64,000 nucleotides of DNA, from assembly GCF_011753055.1 (NCBI RefSeq), contig NZ_VWWJ01000034.1, forward strand, positions 1-64,000. The letters are read 5' to 3'. A model generated the notes under the pieces. It was not told the origin of the DNA. It ran no database searches and saw only the letters and a program-made list of their open reading frames with translations. The translations under genes and the position numbers were made by a program. How positions within the stretch are numbered: position 1 is the stretch's first letter; each line of letters begins with the position of its first letter. Shown here piece after piece: positions 35,560-49,641 of the stretch. The stretch is from Burkholderia sp. Ax-1719. Lineage in GTDB: Bacteria > Pseudomonadota > Gammaproteobacteria > Burkholderiales > Burkholderiaceae.

Positions 35560-35635
35560 AATGCCGGCCGCGACGTCTGTCAGCCTGGCCGGCATTGGGG
35601 AGTCAAAACGCAAGGCCCGCCATGGAGAGCGGGCC
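35560..35635 (-). terminator. two stem-loops between secA and argJ
   Basis: AATGCCGGCC/GGCCGGCATT (35560-35596, 10 bp, 17-nt loop) and GGCCCGC/GCGGGCC (35614-35635). On the minus strand the latter, nearer to secA, is followed by TTGCGTTTT and may end the secA transcript. Confidence 0.55.
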
Positions 35636-35722
35636 ACCGGAATCAACGCGCAAGCGCATCACGAAGCGAGCGGCGCGGGCATCGGACCGGGTTGGTCGAT
35701 ACCGGCGCACCGCCGCGCCCCA

Positions 35723-38527
<2,805 letters not shown>

Positions 38528-38932
38528 CGGATCGGTGTCTGCGTCGCGGCTTCAGCCGGGAGTGCTGCACGGCGCGTTGCAAACAGACTGGTTTGCATAC
38601 GTTTTGCGCCACGCACCCGGATCGGAAGGACCTCGGCGGCTTAAGCCCAAATTGGTGGATTCGAATCGGGCATTTTAGCACGCACCCTGGGCACCGCCCG
38701 TGTCAACGCCGTGTTGGGTCCAGTGCGGGGTGCAGCGCGAAAAGCCCACGCCGACGCGCCTCGCAAGCCGTTCTCGCCAACCCTTGGTGCGGCCCGTTTT
38801 CGGCCTGCGTCACCAAGGTCTGACAATACGGCAAGGCGCGTGGAGGCAAAACGCGCAGGCTACAATGACGGCATCGCCACAATTCGGCCACACAACCGCT
38901 GCGCAGCCCGCGCGCGCTCCTCTACACGCCAC
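38528..38932. promoter_or_regulatory. divergent secA / dciA region
   Basis: This 405-nt gap separates secA (-) and dciA (+). A perfect 7-bp hairpin (TGCAAAC/GTTTGCA) lies at 38578-38597 in the secA leader. A TAAAAT (38672-38677) on the minus strand is a candidate -10 for secA, but the nearest TTGACA is 23 nt away, too far. On the plus strand TACAAT at 38861 is a candidate -10 for dciA without a good -35. No gene is seen. Confidence 0.4.
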
Positions 38933-39451
38933 ATGAGCCGTTTTTCGCCGTTTTCAAGGCCGGGCGCTGCCGCCGCGCCGCGTGCGCAGCGCAATTCGCG
39001 CACGCCAGGCAAGCCGCGCGCGCCCCAGCCGATCGCCGAAGTCCTCAGCCGCACCGACGCGTTCGCGCCGCTGCGCGCCGGCGTCGAGCAGATCGCGGCG
39101 ATCCAGCGCGACCTCAACGCACTGCTGCCCGACTACCTGGCCGCGAGCGTGGAACCCGGTTTTATCAAGGACGGCACACTGGCGCTGTTCGCCGCACACA
39201 ACGCGCTGGCCGCGCGGTTACGTCATCTGGAACCCCGGCTCGTAACCGAATTGCAGGCGCGCGGCTGGGCGTTGAATAGCGTGCGCATCCGCGTGCGCCC
39301 GCAAGCCGTGAAGGAACCGCCGCAACCGAAGCAGGCCCGCATGACGCCCGCCGGCGCGGCGGCGCTGGCAACGCTCAGCGAAAGCCTGCCGCCTTCGCCG
39401 CTTCAGGAAGCGCTCGCGAAAATGGCGGCGCGGCATCTGAAGCGCCGCTGA
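38933..39451 (+). CDS. DciA-like helicase loader (DUF721)
   Basis: The 172-residue product has a basic, low-complexity N-terminal third (RPGAAAAPRAQRNSRTPGKP) and a DUF721 domain in the middle (GFIKDGTLALFAAHNALAARL ... LVTELQARGW, with short conserved helices). DciA is the ancestral bacterial replicative-helicase loader, used where DnaC/DnaI are absent. The position between secA and lpxC is the same as in Pseudomonas. The start ATG at 38933 fits. It ends at a bidirectional terminator with lpxC. Confidence 0.82.
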   Translation: MSRFSPFSRPGAAAAPRAQRNSRTPGKPRAPQPIAEVLSRTDAFAPLRAGVEQIAAIQRDLNALLPDYLAASVEPGFIKDGTLALFAAHNALAARLRHLEPRLVTELQARGWALNSVRIRVRPQAVKEPPQPKQARMTPAGAAALATLSESLPPSPLQEALAKMAARHLKRR

Positions 39452-39474
39452 AATCGGCGCTAGATCGGCGGAAA

Positions 39475-39505
39475 CAAAAAAGGGTGGCATAAGCCACCCT
39501 TTTTC
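39475..39505. terminator. bidirectional terminator between dciA and lpxC
   Basis: AAAAAGGGTGGC and GCCACCCTTTTT with a 4-nt loop give stems with U-runs on both strands. Confidence 0.93.
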
Positions 39506-39529
39506 ATTGGATCCCGCGTTTGATGCGAA

Positions 39530-40447
39530 TCAGGCGAATGCCGTCTGCGCCTCGTAAGCGAAGCCGCGCGGTGCTTTCTGCGTGTCGTCAAACGTGACGA
39601 TTTCATACGCATCTTCGTGCGCCAGCAATTCGCGCAGCAGCGCGTTATTCAGGCCGTGGCCCGACTTGTAGGCGTCGTACGAAGCCAGCAGCGGATGACC
39701 GACCACATACAGGTCGCCGATCGCGTCCAGCATCTTGTGCTTCACGAACTCGTCGTCGTAGCGCAGGCCGTCGTTGTTCAGGATGCGGTACTCGTCGAGC
39801 ACGATGGCGTTGTCCATGCTGCCGCCGCGAGCGAGACCCAGCTCACGCATCATTTCGACTTCATGCGCGAAGCCGAAGGTGCGCGCACGCGCGATTTCGC
39901 GCACATACGAGGTATTCGCGAAGTCCACTTCCAGCGCCTGGCCCGTCTTGTCGACAGCCGGATGACGGAAATCGATGGTGAACTTGAGCTTGAAGCCGAA
40001 GAACGGGTCGAGGCGCGCGAATTTGTCGCCATCGCGCACTTCCACGGTCTTCTTCACCTTGATGAACTTCTTCGCTGCGTTCTGCTCTTCAATGCCCGCC
40101 GACTGGATCAGGAACACGAACGACGATGCGCTGCCGTCCATGATCGGAATCTCTTCCGCGGTCACGTCGATATACAGGTTGTCGATGCCCAGACCCGCGC
40201 ATGCCGACATCAGATGCTCGATGGTCGAGACGCGCGCGCCGTCTTTCTGCAGCACCGAGGCGAGGCGCGTATCGCCAATCGCCATCGCCGACGCGGGGAT
40301 GTCCACCGGGTTCGGCAAATCCACGCGCGAAAACACGATGCCCGTGTCCGGCGCCGCCGGGCGGAGCGTCAGATTGACTTTGCGGCCCGAATGCAGGCCG
40401 ATGCCAACCGTCTTCACGATCGATTTGATGGTTCGCTGCTTCAACAT
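39530..40447 (-). CDS. lpxC: UDP-3-O-acyl-N-acetylglucosamine deacetylase
   Basis: LpxC catalyses the committed step of lipid A synthesis and needs zinc. The 305-residue product has zinc-ligand regions HLMSACAGLGIDNLYIDV and HKMLDAIGDLYVVGHPLL followed by a C-terminal His in SGHGLNNALL. Start MLKQRTIKSIVKTVGIGLHSG is standard. It lies 256 nt after the peroxiredoxin gene. A TATAAT -10 lies at 40500-40505, so it may have its own promoter. Confidence 0.97.
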   Translation of the reverse strand: MLKQRTIKSIVKTVGIGLHSGRKVNLTLRPAAPDTGIVFSRVDLPNPVDIPASAMAIGDTRLASVLQKDGARVSTIEHLMSACAGLGIDNLYIDVTAEEIPIMDGSASSFVFLIQSAGIEEQNAAKKFIKVKKTVEVRDGDKFARLDPFFGFKLKFTIDFRHPAVDKTGQALEVDFANTSYVREIARARTFGFAHEVEMMRELGLARGGSMDNAIVLDEYRILNNDGLRYDDEFVKHKMLDAIGDLYVVGHPLLASYDAYKSGHGLNNALLRELLAHEDAYEIVTFDDTQKAPRGFAYEAQTAFA

Positions 40448-40499
40448 AGTGTTCTACTCATTGAAAATCCCAATCGGGACTTTTTAACTCATAGGACGA

Positions 40500-40505
40500 A
40501 TTATA
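40500..40505 (-). promoter_or_regulatory. candidate -10 element for lpxC
   Basis: The minus strand reads TATAAT about 53 nt upstream of the lpxC ATG. The -35 is weak. Confidence 0.45.
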
Positions 40506-40582
40506 CTCCAAGTATCGCAAGTCCGTCGTCGTCCCGGGCGTGACAATTCGTTTCCTCACGTTACCTCGCTGGAATGGACGAC

Positions 40583-40623
40583 GGGCCGACGGCCGGAACG
40601 GAGGCGTTCCCGGCCATCGGCCC
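40583..40623 (-). terminator. long stem-loop after the peroxiredoxin gene
   Basis: GGGCCGACGGCCGGAACG pairs with CGTTCCCGGCCATCGGCCC over a 4-nt loop with minor mismatches. There is no U-tract; it may stabilise the peroxiredoxin mRNA or act as a terminator before lpxC. Confidence 0.5.
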
Positions 40624-40702
40624 GCACGGCTGGACGTAATAGCCCGTCACATTTACCCTGCCGGCCCGTTGCATTGCGGCAACGCAAGCGCGGCATGAGC
40701 GC

Positions 40703-41212
40703 TCATGTCGGGCTCAACGTGGCGAGCACGCTCGCCGCATCGCTGACTTCGAATTTGCCCGGCGCCTCGACGTTCAGCGTCTTGACCACGCCGCCGTCGA
40801 TCACCATGGCGTAGCGCTGGGACCGGATGCCCATGCCACGCGCCGACAAATCCTGCTCCAGACCGAGTGCACGGGTGAACGCCGCACTGCCGTCGGCCAT
40901 CATGCGTACCTTGCCCGAGGTCCGCTGATCTCGCCCCCACGCGCCCATCACGAACGCATCGTTGACGGACACGCACCAGATTTCGTCGACGCCCGCCGCG
41001 CGGAACGCTTCGTACTGCTCGATAAAACCTGGAACGTGTTTCGCGGAGCACGTGGGCGTGAACGCGCCCGGCAATCCGAAGATCACCACGCGTTTGCCCG
41101 CCGTTTGCTCGCGCACGCTGAAGCTGTTCGGCCCCAGCGTGCAGCCCGCGCGCTCGTCTTCGACAAATTCGAAGAGCGTGGCGTCGGGCAGCGTATCACC
41201 CTGTTTGATCAT
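40703..41212 (-). CDS. peroxiredoxin (Prx5/AhpE-like, glutaredoxin- or thioredoxin-dependent)
   Basis: The 169-residue product has the peroxidatic Cys55 in PGAFTPTCSAKHVPGF, typical of Prx5-type enzymes. Cys24 and Cys79-region Cys are candidate resolvers. Start MIKQGDTLPDATLFEF at 41212 is used with AAGGA upstream; a longer frame to 41308 is not family-like. Its place between ftsZ and lpxC is common in Burkholderiales. Confidence 0.9.
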   Translation of the reverse strand: MIKQGDTLPDATLFEFVEDERAGCTLGPNSFSVREQTAGKRVVIFGLPGAFTPTCSAKHVPGFIEQYEAFRAAGVDEIWCVSVNDAFVMGAWGRDQRTSGKVRMMADGSAAFTRALGLEQDLSARGMGIRSQRYAMVIDGGVVKTLNVEAPGKFEVSDAASVLATLSPT

Positions 41213-41468
41213 CACTCGTCCTTCACATCGATGCGCAAAGCGTGTTCGTTCGCCATTACGGGCGACATTGCCTGCATGACCGCGCGCATACGCCGTGCCC
41301 CACCTCAAAATGCAGCGGGCAAGCGTCCGAAGCCTGGCATCCTTGCGAATGCGGCCTTGCGGGTCTTGTTAGCAATCATCGCAACGTCATGTCGAACCGT
41401 CCGTCTGCGGACGGGCACACCACCGCCGTGCCCGGCACCGCAGCCAGAACTCGCTCGTCGCGCTGGCC
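41213..41468. other. gap after ftsZ
   Basis: This 256-nt gap follows the ftsZ stop on the minus strand. It has small GC-rich hairpins (CCGTC/GACGG and GGGCAC/GTGCCC near 41400-41435) but no clear U-tract terminator. The 3' end of the dcw transcript is therefore not identified. Confidence 0.4.
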
Positions 41469-42665
41469 TTAGTCGGCCTGCTTGCGCAGGAACGCCGGGA
41501 TGTCGTACGTATCGACGCCCTTTTCCTGCAGCGCCTGCACATGCGAAGCCGCGGTGTCGCGCGACGTGCGCCACACGGCCGGCGTGTCGAGCGCGCCGTA
41601 GTCGGCAGCTTGTGCGTGTTGCGGTGCGTAGGAATGCTGAGCAGCCGCAACCGGATGGTTGTCCGTACCCGTGCGCAGCAGCGTCATCGGCGCAGCCTGT
41701 TGGCGCGTTGCTGCCGCGCGGCCCAGACCCGTTGCCACCACCGTCACGCGCAGTGCGTCGCCCATCGCGTCGTCGTACACGGCACCGAAGATCACCGTGG
41801 CGTCTTCCGCCGCGTAGCTCTTGATGGTGTTCATGACTTCACGCGTTTCCGACAGACGCAGCGAACGGCTCGACGTGATGTTGACCAGCACGCCGCGCGC
41901 GCCCGACAGATCGACGCCTTCGAGCAGCGGGCTTGCGACCGCCTGCTCAGCAGCCAGACGTGCGCGATCGACGCCGGCAACCGTCGCCGTGCCCATCATC
42001 GCCTTGCCCTGCTCGCCCATCACCGTCTTCACGTCTTCAAAGTCGACGTTCACCAGACCGTCGACATTGATGATTTCGGCGATGCCTGCAACTGCGTTGT
42101 TCAGAACGTCGTCCGCGCACTGGAAGCACTTGTCCATCTCGGCGTCATCGCCCATCACGTCGAACAGCTTGTCGTTCAGGACGACGATCAGCGAGTCGAC
42201 GTGATCCTCCAGTTGCTGCGAGCCGGCTTCCGCCACGCGCATGCGCTTGCCACCTTCGAATTCGAACGGCTTGCTCACCACACCCACGGTGAGAATGCCC
42301 ATTTCCTTGGCGATCTGCGCGACCACGGGCGCTGCGCCCGTACCCGTGCCGCCGCCCATACCGGCGGTGATGAACACCATGTGCGCGCCGCGCAGCGAGT
42401 CGGCGATGCGCTCGCGTGCTTCTTCAGCGGCCGCGCGGCCCATTTCGGGCTTGGCGCCAGCGCCCAGACCCGTGTTGCCGAGCTGGATCACGGCCGGTGC
42501 GCGCGAACGCGACAGCGCCTGCGCATCCGTGTTCATCACGATGAAGTCGACGCCTTGCACGCCGCGATTGATCATGTGCTGCACGGCATTGCCGCCAGCG
42601 CCACCTACGCCCACCACCTTGATGATGGTGCCGTTGGTTTCCGTTTCCAGCATCTGGAATTCCAT
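41469..42665 (-). CDS. ftsZ: cell division protein FtsZ
   Basis: FtsZ is the tubulin-like GTPase that forms the Z-ring. The 398-residue product has the tubulin signature GGGTGTG at about residues 103-109, a synergy-loop region with NVDFEDVKTVM, and the C-terminal peptide YDIPAFLRKQAD that binds FtsA and other partners. A GGAGG ribosome-binding site precedes the ATG. It follows ftsA by 156 nt, which may hold a promoter. Confidence 0.98.
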   Translation of the reverse strand: MEFQMLETETNGTIIKVVGVGGAGGNAVQHMINRGVQGVDFIVMNTDAQALSRSRAPAVIQLGNTGLGAGAKPEMGRAAAEEARERIADSLRGAHMVFITAGMGGGTGTGAAPVVAQIAKEMGILTVGVVSKPFEFEGGKRMRVAEAGSQQLEDHVDSLIVVLNDKLFDVMGDDAEMDKCFQCADDVLNNAVAGIAEIINVDGLVNVDFEDVKTVMGEQGKAMMGTATVAGVDRARLAAEQAVASPLLEGVDLSGARGVLVNITSSRSLRLSETREVMNTIKSYAAEDATVIFGAVYDDAMGDALRVTVVATGLGRAAATRQQAAPMTLLRTGTDNHPVAAAQHSYAPQHAQAADYGALDTPAVWRTSRDTAASHVQALQEKGVDTYDIPAFLRKQAD

Positions 42666-42821
42666 GTTGCCTCCGTCAAGAAAAAGATTTCCGCTCCTCG
42701 GCGTTATTCAGGAATGAGTCGGGCAACCCTTTCCTGCGCGCCAGCCGCCGTCACCAGCGCTTCTTCGGTCCCTGCGTTTTTCCTTCGCGCGTCGATCTGT
42801 CGATAACGCGTTTTATTCCCG

Positions 42822-44054
42822 TCAGAAGTTGCCGAGGAACCAGTCCTTCATCCGCGTGAAGACCTGACCCATCGACCCCGACTGCACCGCGACCTTGCGA
42901 CCGCGCATACGCTGCGCGCGGCCTTCCACGAGCAGACCCATCGCCGTCGAATAGCGCGGATTGCGCACGACGTCGGCGAGACCGCCCGCGTATTCCGGCA
43001 CGCCAATGCGCACCGGCTTGAGGAAGATGTCTTCGCCAAGCTCCACCATGCCCGGCATCATCGCGGCGCCGCCCGTCAGCACGACGCCCGAACTGAGCAA
43101 TTCCTCATAGCCCGACTCGCGCACCACCTGCTGCACGAGCGAGAACAACTCTTCCACGCGCGGCTCGATCACCGCAGCGAGCGCCTGGCGTGACAGCGTG
43201 CGCGGACCGCGCTCGCCAAGGCCGGGCACTTCGATCATTTCGTCCGGATCGGCGAGCGCCTGCTTCGCGATGCCGTAGCTCACCTTGATGTCTTCCGCGT
43301 CCGGCGTCGGCGTGCGCAGCGCCATGGCGATGTCGCTCGTCACCTGGTCGCCGGCGATCGGAATCACCGCCGTGTGACGGATCGCGCCTTCGCTGAAGAT
43401 CGCGATGTCAGTCGTGCCGCCGCCCACATCCACCAGCACCACGCCGAGTTCTTTCTCGTCGTCGGTGAGCACCGCCAGCGACGACGCCAACGGCTGCAAA
43501 ATCAGATCGTTCACTTCGAGGCCGCAGCGGCGCACGCACTTCACGATGTTCTGCGCCGCGCTCACCGCGCCGGTGACGATATGCACCTTCACTTCCAGAC
43601 GGATGCCGCTCATGCCGATCGGCTCGCGCACATCTTCCTGACCGTCGATGATGAATTCCTGCGTGAGGATATGCAGCACCTGTTGATCGGTCGGGATGTT
43701 GATCGCCTTGGCCGTTTCGATCACGCGCGCAACGTCCGTCTGCGTGACTTCCTTCTCCTTGATGGCGACCATGCCGCTCGAGTTGAAGCTGCGGATATGG
43801 CTGCCTGCGATGCCGGTGAACACATTAGTGATCTTGCAGTCAGCCATGAGTTCCGCTTCTTCGAGCGCACGCTGGATAGACTGCACCGTGGCCTCGATGT
43901 TCACCACCACGCCCTTCTTGAGACCTTTCGATTCGGCCTGGCCGAGGCCGATCACCTCGTAGTGGCCATCGCTCTTCATTTCGGCGACGACGGCCACCAC
44001 CTTCGACGTCCCGATGTCGAGGCTGACCAGCAGATCCTTATAGTCTTTACTCAT
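42822..44054 (-). CDS. ftsA: cell division protein FtsA
   Basis: FtsA is the actin-like membrane tether of FtsZ. The 410-residue product has an ATP-binding N-terminus (LLVSLDIGTSKVVAVV) and VDVGGGTTDIAIF, a phosphate-binding loop, and a C-terminal amphipathic membrane-targeting helix ending RMKDWFLGNF. It is 27 nt after ftsQ. Confidence 0.98.
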   Translation of the reverse strand: MSKDYKDLLVSLDIGTSKVVAVVAEMKSDGHYEVIGLGQAESKGLKKGVVVNIEATVQSIQRALEEAELMADCKITNVFTGIAGSHIRSFNSSGMVAIKEKEVTQTDVARVIETAKAINIPTDQQVLHILTQEFIIDGQEDVREPIGMSGIRLEVKVHIVTGAVSAAQNIVKCVRRCGLEVNDLILQPLASSLAVLTDDEKELGVVLVDVGGGTTDIAIFSEGAIRHTAVIPIAGDQVTSDIAMALRTPTPDAEDIKVSYGIAKQALADPDEMIEVPGLGERGPRTLSRQALAAVIEPRVEELFSLVQQVVRESGYEELLSSGVVLTGGAAMMPGMVELGEDIFLKPVRIGVPEYAGGLADVVRNPRYSTAMGLLVEGRAQRMRGRKVAVQSGSMGQVFTRMKDWFLGNF

Positions 44055-44081
44055 ATCGTGCTCGTTGCGTGTGATGTGCTG

Positions 44082-44837
44082 TTACTTCTTGCCCGGGCCG
44101 GGCGTATCGCTAATGAAGCGCATGCCCGCCGCCCGAATCGCAAAACCGTTCGGATAGCGCAGATCCGCATATTCGATGTCTTTCCCCCAACGTTGCGTGA
44201 GCGCCGACCACGCGGCGGTGAGGCGATGCGTGCGTTCCGCGAGCGTGTCCGCGTTACGCTCGCGACCGAGTTCCACCTGCATGCCGTTCGAGAGCTTCAC
44301 CGTCCACGCGTAGCGCGGCGTGAGCGTTACTTCGTCCGGCTCCAGACCGAGCGGCGCAAACCACTTCACGAAGTCGCGATAACGCGCGACGACTTCGGGC
44401 GCGGTGCCGTCCGGGCCATCGAACGCGGGCAGATCTTCATCCAGTTCGCCCTGGTTCGCCGTGAACAGTTCGCCGTCCGTACTGACCAGCTGATCGCTGC
44501 CCCAGGTGCCGAGCGGCTTGTACTCTTCGAGCGACACCGCCAGCGCATTCGGCCAGACGCGGCGCACGCTCGCGTGGCGCACCCACGGCATCTGCTCGAA
44601 CGCGGCGCGCGCGGTGTCGAGATCGACGGTGAAGAAGTTGCCCTTCAAACGGCCGACCACGCTAGCGCGCACCGTAGGCGCGTTGATGTGCTCGGTGTCG
44701 CCTTCGATGCGGATTTCGCGCAGCGTGAAATTCGGCCGCTGCACCAGCCAGTAGCAGCCGGCCACCAGAAGCGCGAGCACGAGCAGCGCGTGCAACGCGT
44801 TGGCGGCGAGGTTGAGCTGGCGTACGTTATTCCACAT
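44082..44837 (-). CDS. ftsQ: cell division protein FtsQ
   Basis: FtsQ links early and late division proteins in the periplasm. The 251-residue product has one N-terminal transmembrane helix (LHALLVLALLVAGCYWLV), then a POTRA domain (FTLREIRIEGDTEHINAPTV) and the FtsQ beta domain. It follows ddl by 58 nt. Confidence 0.95.
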   Translation of the reverse strand: MWNNVRQLNLAANALHALLVLALLVAGCYWLVQRPNFTLREIRIEGDTEHINAPTVRASVVGRLKGNFFTVDLDTARAAFEQMPWVRHASVRRVWPNALAVSLEEYKPLGTWGSDQLVSTDGELFTANQGELDEDLPAFDGPDGTAPEVVARYRDFVKWFAPLGLEPDEVTLTPRYAWTVKLSNGMQVELGRERNADTLAERTHRLTAAWSALTQRWGKDIEYADLRYPNGFAIRAAGMRFISDTPGPGKK

Positions 44838-44895
44838 GTCGGCGTTGGTTCAATGCGGTCGAGTCGATCTTTACGGCGAGTTCAGTCGTTCGGGT

Positions 44896-45849
44896 TCAGT
44901 CTTTCAGCGTCAGCGCCAGCACGCGCACCACGAGATCGCGGTACTCGATGCCCACCGAGCGCGCGGCCTTCGGCGGCAGCGAGTGATCGGTCATGCCAGG
45001 CGCCGTGTTCACTTCGAGGAAATACGGGTTGCCTGCTGCGTCCATCATGAAATCGGCGCGGCCCCAGTCGGTGCAGCCGAGCACGTCGAACGCGCGGCGC
45101 GCGAGCTTCTTCAGTTCCGCTTCTTTCTCGGGCGCGACGCCGCAGGGAATCAGATACTGCGTCGTGTCGAGGATGTACTTGGCGTCGTAGTCGTAGAACT
45201 CGCCCGCCGGCACGATCTTGATGATCGGCAGATCGAGATCGCCCGCGACGCAAGCCGTGAATTCGCCGCCGCCTTCGATGCTCTTTTCCACCAGCACGAT
45301 CTTGTCGTGCTTCGCGGCTTCAACAATCGCCGGCACGAGATCGGCTTCGGTCTTCACCTTGATGACCGCCACGCTCGAACCTTCGCTCGCGGGCTTAACA
45401 AACAGCGGCAGGCCGAGCTTCGCGACGATGCCGGGCGCGGCGGCAGCATAGTCGTCGCCGCGCAGCACCGCGACGAACGGCGGCGTTGGAATACCCAGTT
45501 GCTGCCACACCAGCTTGCTGCGGAACTTGTCCAGACCGAGCGCCGAGCCGAGCACGCCCGTGCCCGTATAACGGATGCCGTAAAAGTCGAGCGCGCCCTG
45601 GATCTGGCCGTTTTCGCCATAGCCGCCATGCAGCGCGTTGAACGCGCGCACGAAGCCTTCGTCCTTGAGCGCCGACAGCGGACGCTCGGACGGATCGAAC
45701 GCATGCGCGTCGATGCCCGCGCTTTGCAGCGCCTGAAGCACCAGCGAGCCGGACTTGAGCGACACTTCGCGCTCGGCGGACACGCCGCCCAGCAGGACCG
45801 CCACCTTGCCAAACTGCTTCGGATCGAATTTCGGATCGATGCTGCTCAT
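44896..45849 (-). CDS. ddl: D-alanine--D-alanine ligase
   Basis: Ddl joins two D-alanines for the UDP-MurNAc pentapeptide. The 317-residue ATP-grasp enzyme has KVAVLLGGVSAEREVSLKSG at the N-terminus, LPLFVKPASEGSSVAVIKV in the ATP site, and FLEVNTAPGMTDHS near the C-terminus. It follows murC by 5 nt. Confidence 0.97.
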   Translation of the reverse strand: MSSIDPKFDPKQFGKVAVLLGGVSAEREVSLKSGSLVLQALQSAGIDAHAFDPSERPLSALKDEGFVRAFNALHGGYGENGQIQGALDFYGIRYTGTGVLGSALGLDKFRSKLVWQQLGIPTPPFVAVLRGDDYAAAAPGIVAKLGLPLFVKPASEGSSVAVIKVKTEADLVPAIVEAAKHDKIVLVEKSIEGGGEFTACVAGDLDLPIIKIVPAGEFYDYDAKYILDTTQYLIPCGVAPEKEAELKKLARRAFDVLGCTDWGRADFMMDAAGNPYFLEVNTAPGMTDHSLPPKAARSVGIEYRDLVVRVLALTLKD

Positions 45850-45854
45850 GTCAC

Positions 45855-47245
<1,391 letters not shown>

Positions 47246-47249
<4 letters not shown>

Positions 47250-48361
47250 TGCTTTCCTCCCGCTACTACGCCCGCCGCGGCCGCGCAGATGCGCGCGACC
47301 TGTTCGGCGGCGTCGGGTTTTGCGAGCGCGCGGGCGCGCTCTGCCATTTCTGCCAGCGATTGCCGGGTTTGCTGCTTGAGCCAGTCTGCGAGCGCGTCTG
47401 CCGACAACTCGCGTTGCTGCACCACGCGCGCCGCGCCCTCTTGTGCGAGGAACGCCGCGTTGGTGGTCTGGTGATCATCCACCGCATAGGGGAACGGCAC
47501 GAACAGCGCCGCCACGCCCACCGCCGCGATTTCCGCCACCGTCATCGCGCCCGAGCGGCAGATCACCAGATCTGCGTTTTCGTAGGCGCTCGCCATATCG
47601 TCGATGAAGGGCACGAGTTGCGCCGCCTCTCCACCCTCACCATCTTCGATACCGGCTTCACGATAGTTCTGACGCAAGGCGTCGATATGCTTCGCGCCCG
47701 CCTGATGCACGACCAGCGGACGTTCTGCCGGCGCGAGCTTCGCCAGCGCGCGCGGCACGACTTCATTGAGCGCTGCCGCGCCGAGGCTGCCGCCCACCAC
47801 CAGCACGCGCAACGGGCCGCTGCGCTGCGCGTAGCGATCCTTCGGTTGCACGACGTGTTCGAGTTCGGCGCGGATCGGGTTGCCGGTCCACTCGCCGTTG
47901 GGCAGTGCGCCAGGAAACGCCACCAGCACGCGCTTCGCGAGCTTCGCCAGCACCTTGTTGGCGAGACCCGCGATCGAATTCTGTTCGTGCAGCACCAGCG
48001 GACGGCCCGACAGCGCGCTCATCACGCCCGCCGGGAACGTGATGTAGCCGCCCATGCCGAGCACCACATCGGGCTTCACGCGACGCAGCGCCGAAAGGCT
48101 CTGCGTACACGCTCGCAGGAGGTTAACGGGCAACATCAGCTTGGTCTTGAGGCCTTTGCCGCGAACGCCGCCAAAACGCACGTATTCCATCGCGATGCCG
48201 TGCTTCGGCACCAGCGTCGCTTCCATGCCTGCCGGGTTGCCGAGCCACACCACGCGCCAGCCCCACTCCTGCATGCGATGCGCGACGGCGAGGCCCGGGA
48301 ACACATGTCCCCCGGTGCCGCCGGCCATCACCATCAGGGTGCGCGTCTGCGGAGCGGTCAT
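47246..48361 (-). CDS. murG: undecaprenyldiphospho-muramoylpentapeptide beta-N-acetylglucosaminyltransferase
   Basis: MurG adds GlcNAc to lipid I to make lipid II at the inner face of the membrane. The 371-residue GT-B enzyme has MVMAGGTGGHVFPGLAVA at the N-terminus, VLVVGGSLGAAALNEVV mid-chain and CRSGAMTVAEIAAVG near the donor site. Its start overlaps ftsW and its stop overlaps murC by 4 bases. Confidence 0.97.
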
Positions 48362-49641
48362 GCCTTGCCCCCGCGCATCAACACGCGATTTTCATAGTCC
48401 ACACGAAGCAACAGCGCCACCGCAATACAGTTCAGCAAAATGCCCGATCCGCCGTAGCTCACCAGCGGCAGCGTCAGGCCCTTGGTCGGCAGCAGGCCGA
48501 GGTTCACGCCCATGTTGATGAAGGCCTGCGCGCCAAACCACACGCCCAGACCCTTGGCGACCAGACCCGCGAAGGTGCGGTCGAGCGCCAGCGCCTGACG
48601 GCCGATTTCGAACGAGCGGCGCACGATCCAGTAGAACAGCAGGATCACGATCATCACGCCAACAAAACCCAGTTCCTCGCCGATCACGGCCAGGATGAAG
48701 TCGGTATGCGCTTCGGGCAGATAGTTGAGCTTTTCGACGCTGCCGCCCAGACCCACGCCGAACCATTCGCCGCGCCCAAACGCGATCAGCGAGTGAGTCA
48801 GCTGATAAGCCTTGCCCTGCGCGTAGCGGTCGTCCCACGGATCGAGGTAAGCGAAGATCCGCTCGCGACGCCACGGCGAGAGCCACACCAGCATCGTGAA
48901 GGTGCCCACTGCGGTGAGCACAAGGCCGCCGAACAGCTTGCCGTTCACGCCGCCGAGGAACAGCACGCCCATCGCAATCGCGGCGATCACCATGAACGCG
49001 CCCATGTCGGGTTCGAGCAGTAGCAGCGCGCCCACCACGCCGACGGCAAACGCCATCGGCAGGAAGCCCTTCGCGAAGCTGTGCATGTATTCCTGCTTGC
49101 GCACCGTGTAGTTCGCCGCGTAGATCGTCACGGCGAGCTTCATGATTTCCGACGGCTGCATATTGGTGATGCCGAGCGGAATCCAGCGCCGCGCGCCGTT
49201 CACGCCCTTGCCGATGTGCGGAATCAGCACCACGACGAGCATCGCCAGCGCGATCAGAAAGAGCTTGGGCGCGTAGCGCTCCCACACCGAAACCGGAATG
49301 CGGAACGCCACCACGGCGGCAACCGCGGCGACCACGAGCGACACCAGGTGGCGCGCGAGAAACGCCCAGTCGCGGTACGAAGCGTACTTGGGCGAATCGG
49401 GCATCGCGATCGACGCCGAATAGACCATGACCACGCCGAGTCCCAGCAGCGCGATCACCGCCCACAGCAGCGAGTAGTCGTAATCGAGCATGCGCGAGCG
49501 CCCAGGGCGCGCGCCGTTGACCGCGCTCGAAATCCCGCCCACGCGCGCGCTGGACGAGCCTAGCGAGGTGCTGTGATGATCAGAGGCTCCGCCGCTCGCT
49601 TCGCGAGACAGGCGCGCGCCGAATCGTTCGGACCAGCTCAT
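48358..49641 (-). CDS. ftsW: lipid II polymerase / division protein FtsW
   Basis: FtsW is the SEDS glycosyltransferase for septal peptidoglycan, working with FtsI. The 427-residue product has about ten membrane segments and conserved VVMVYSASIAM, a long periplasmic loop, and the PTKGLTLPLVSYGGSG motif. A ~80-residue cytoplasmic N-terminus precedes the first segment. The ATG at 49641 overlaps the murD stop; the longer frame to 49737 is unlikely. Confidence 0.96.
   Translation of the reverse strand: MSWSERFGARLSREASGGASDHHSTSLGSSSARVGGISSAVNGARPGRSRMLDYDYSLLWAVIALLGLGVVMVYSASIAMPDSPKYASYRDWAFLARHLVSLVVAAVAAVVAFRIPVSVWERYAPKLFLIALAMLVVVLIPHIGKGVNGARRWIPLGITNMQPSEIMKLAVTIYAANYTVRKQEYMHSFAKGFLPMAFAVGVVGALLLLEPDMGAFMVIAAIAMGVLFLGGVNGKLFGGLVLTAVGTFTMLVWLSPWRRERIFAYLDPWDDRYAQGKAYQLTHSLIAFGRGEWFGVGLGGSVEKLNYLPEAHTDFILAVIGEELGFVGVMIVILLFYWIVRRSFEIGRQALALDRTFAGLVAKGLGVWFGAQAFINMGVNLGLLPTKGLTLPLVSYGGSGILLNCIAVALLLRVDYENRVLMRGGKA

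Noticed and set aside
38672..38706. secA promoter formed by TTGACA and TAAAAT
   Set aside because: The two hexamers are separated by 23 nt, too far for sigma70; only the -10 was kept as a tentative note.
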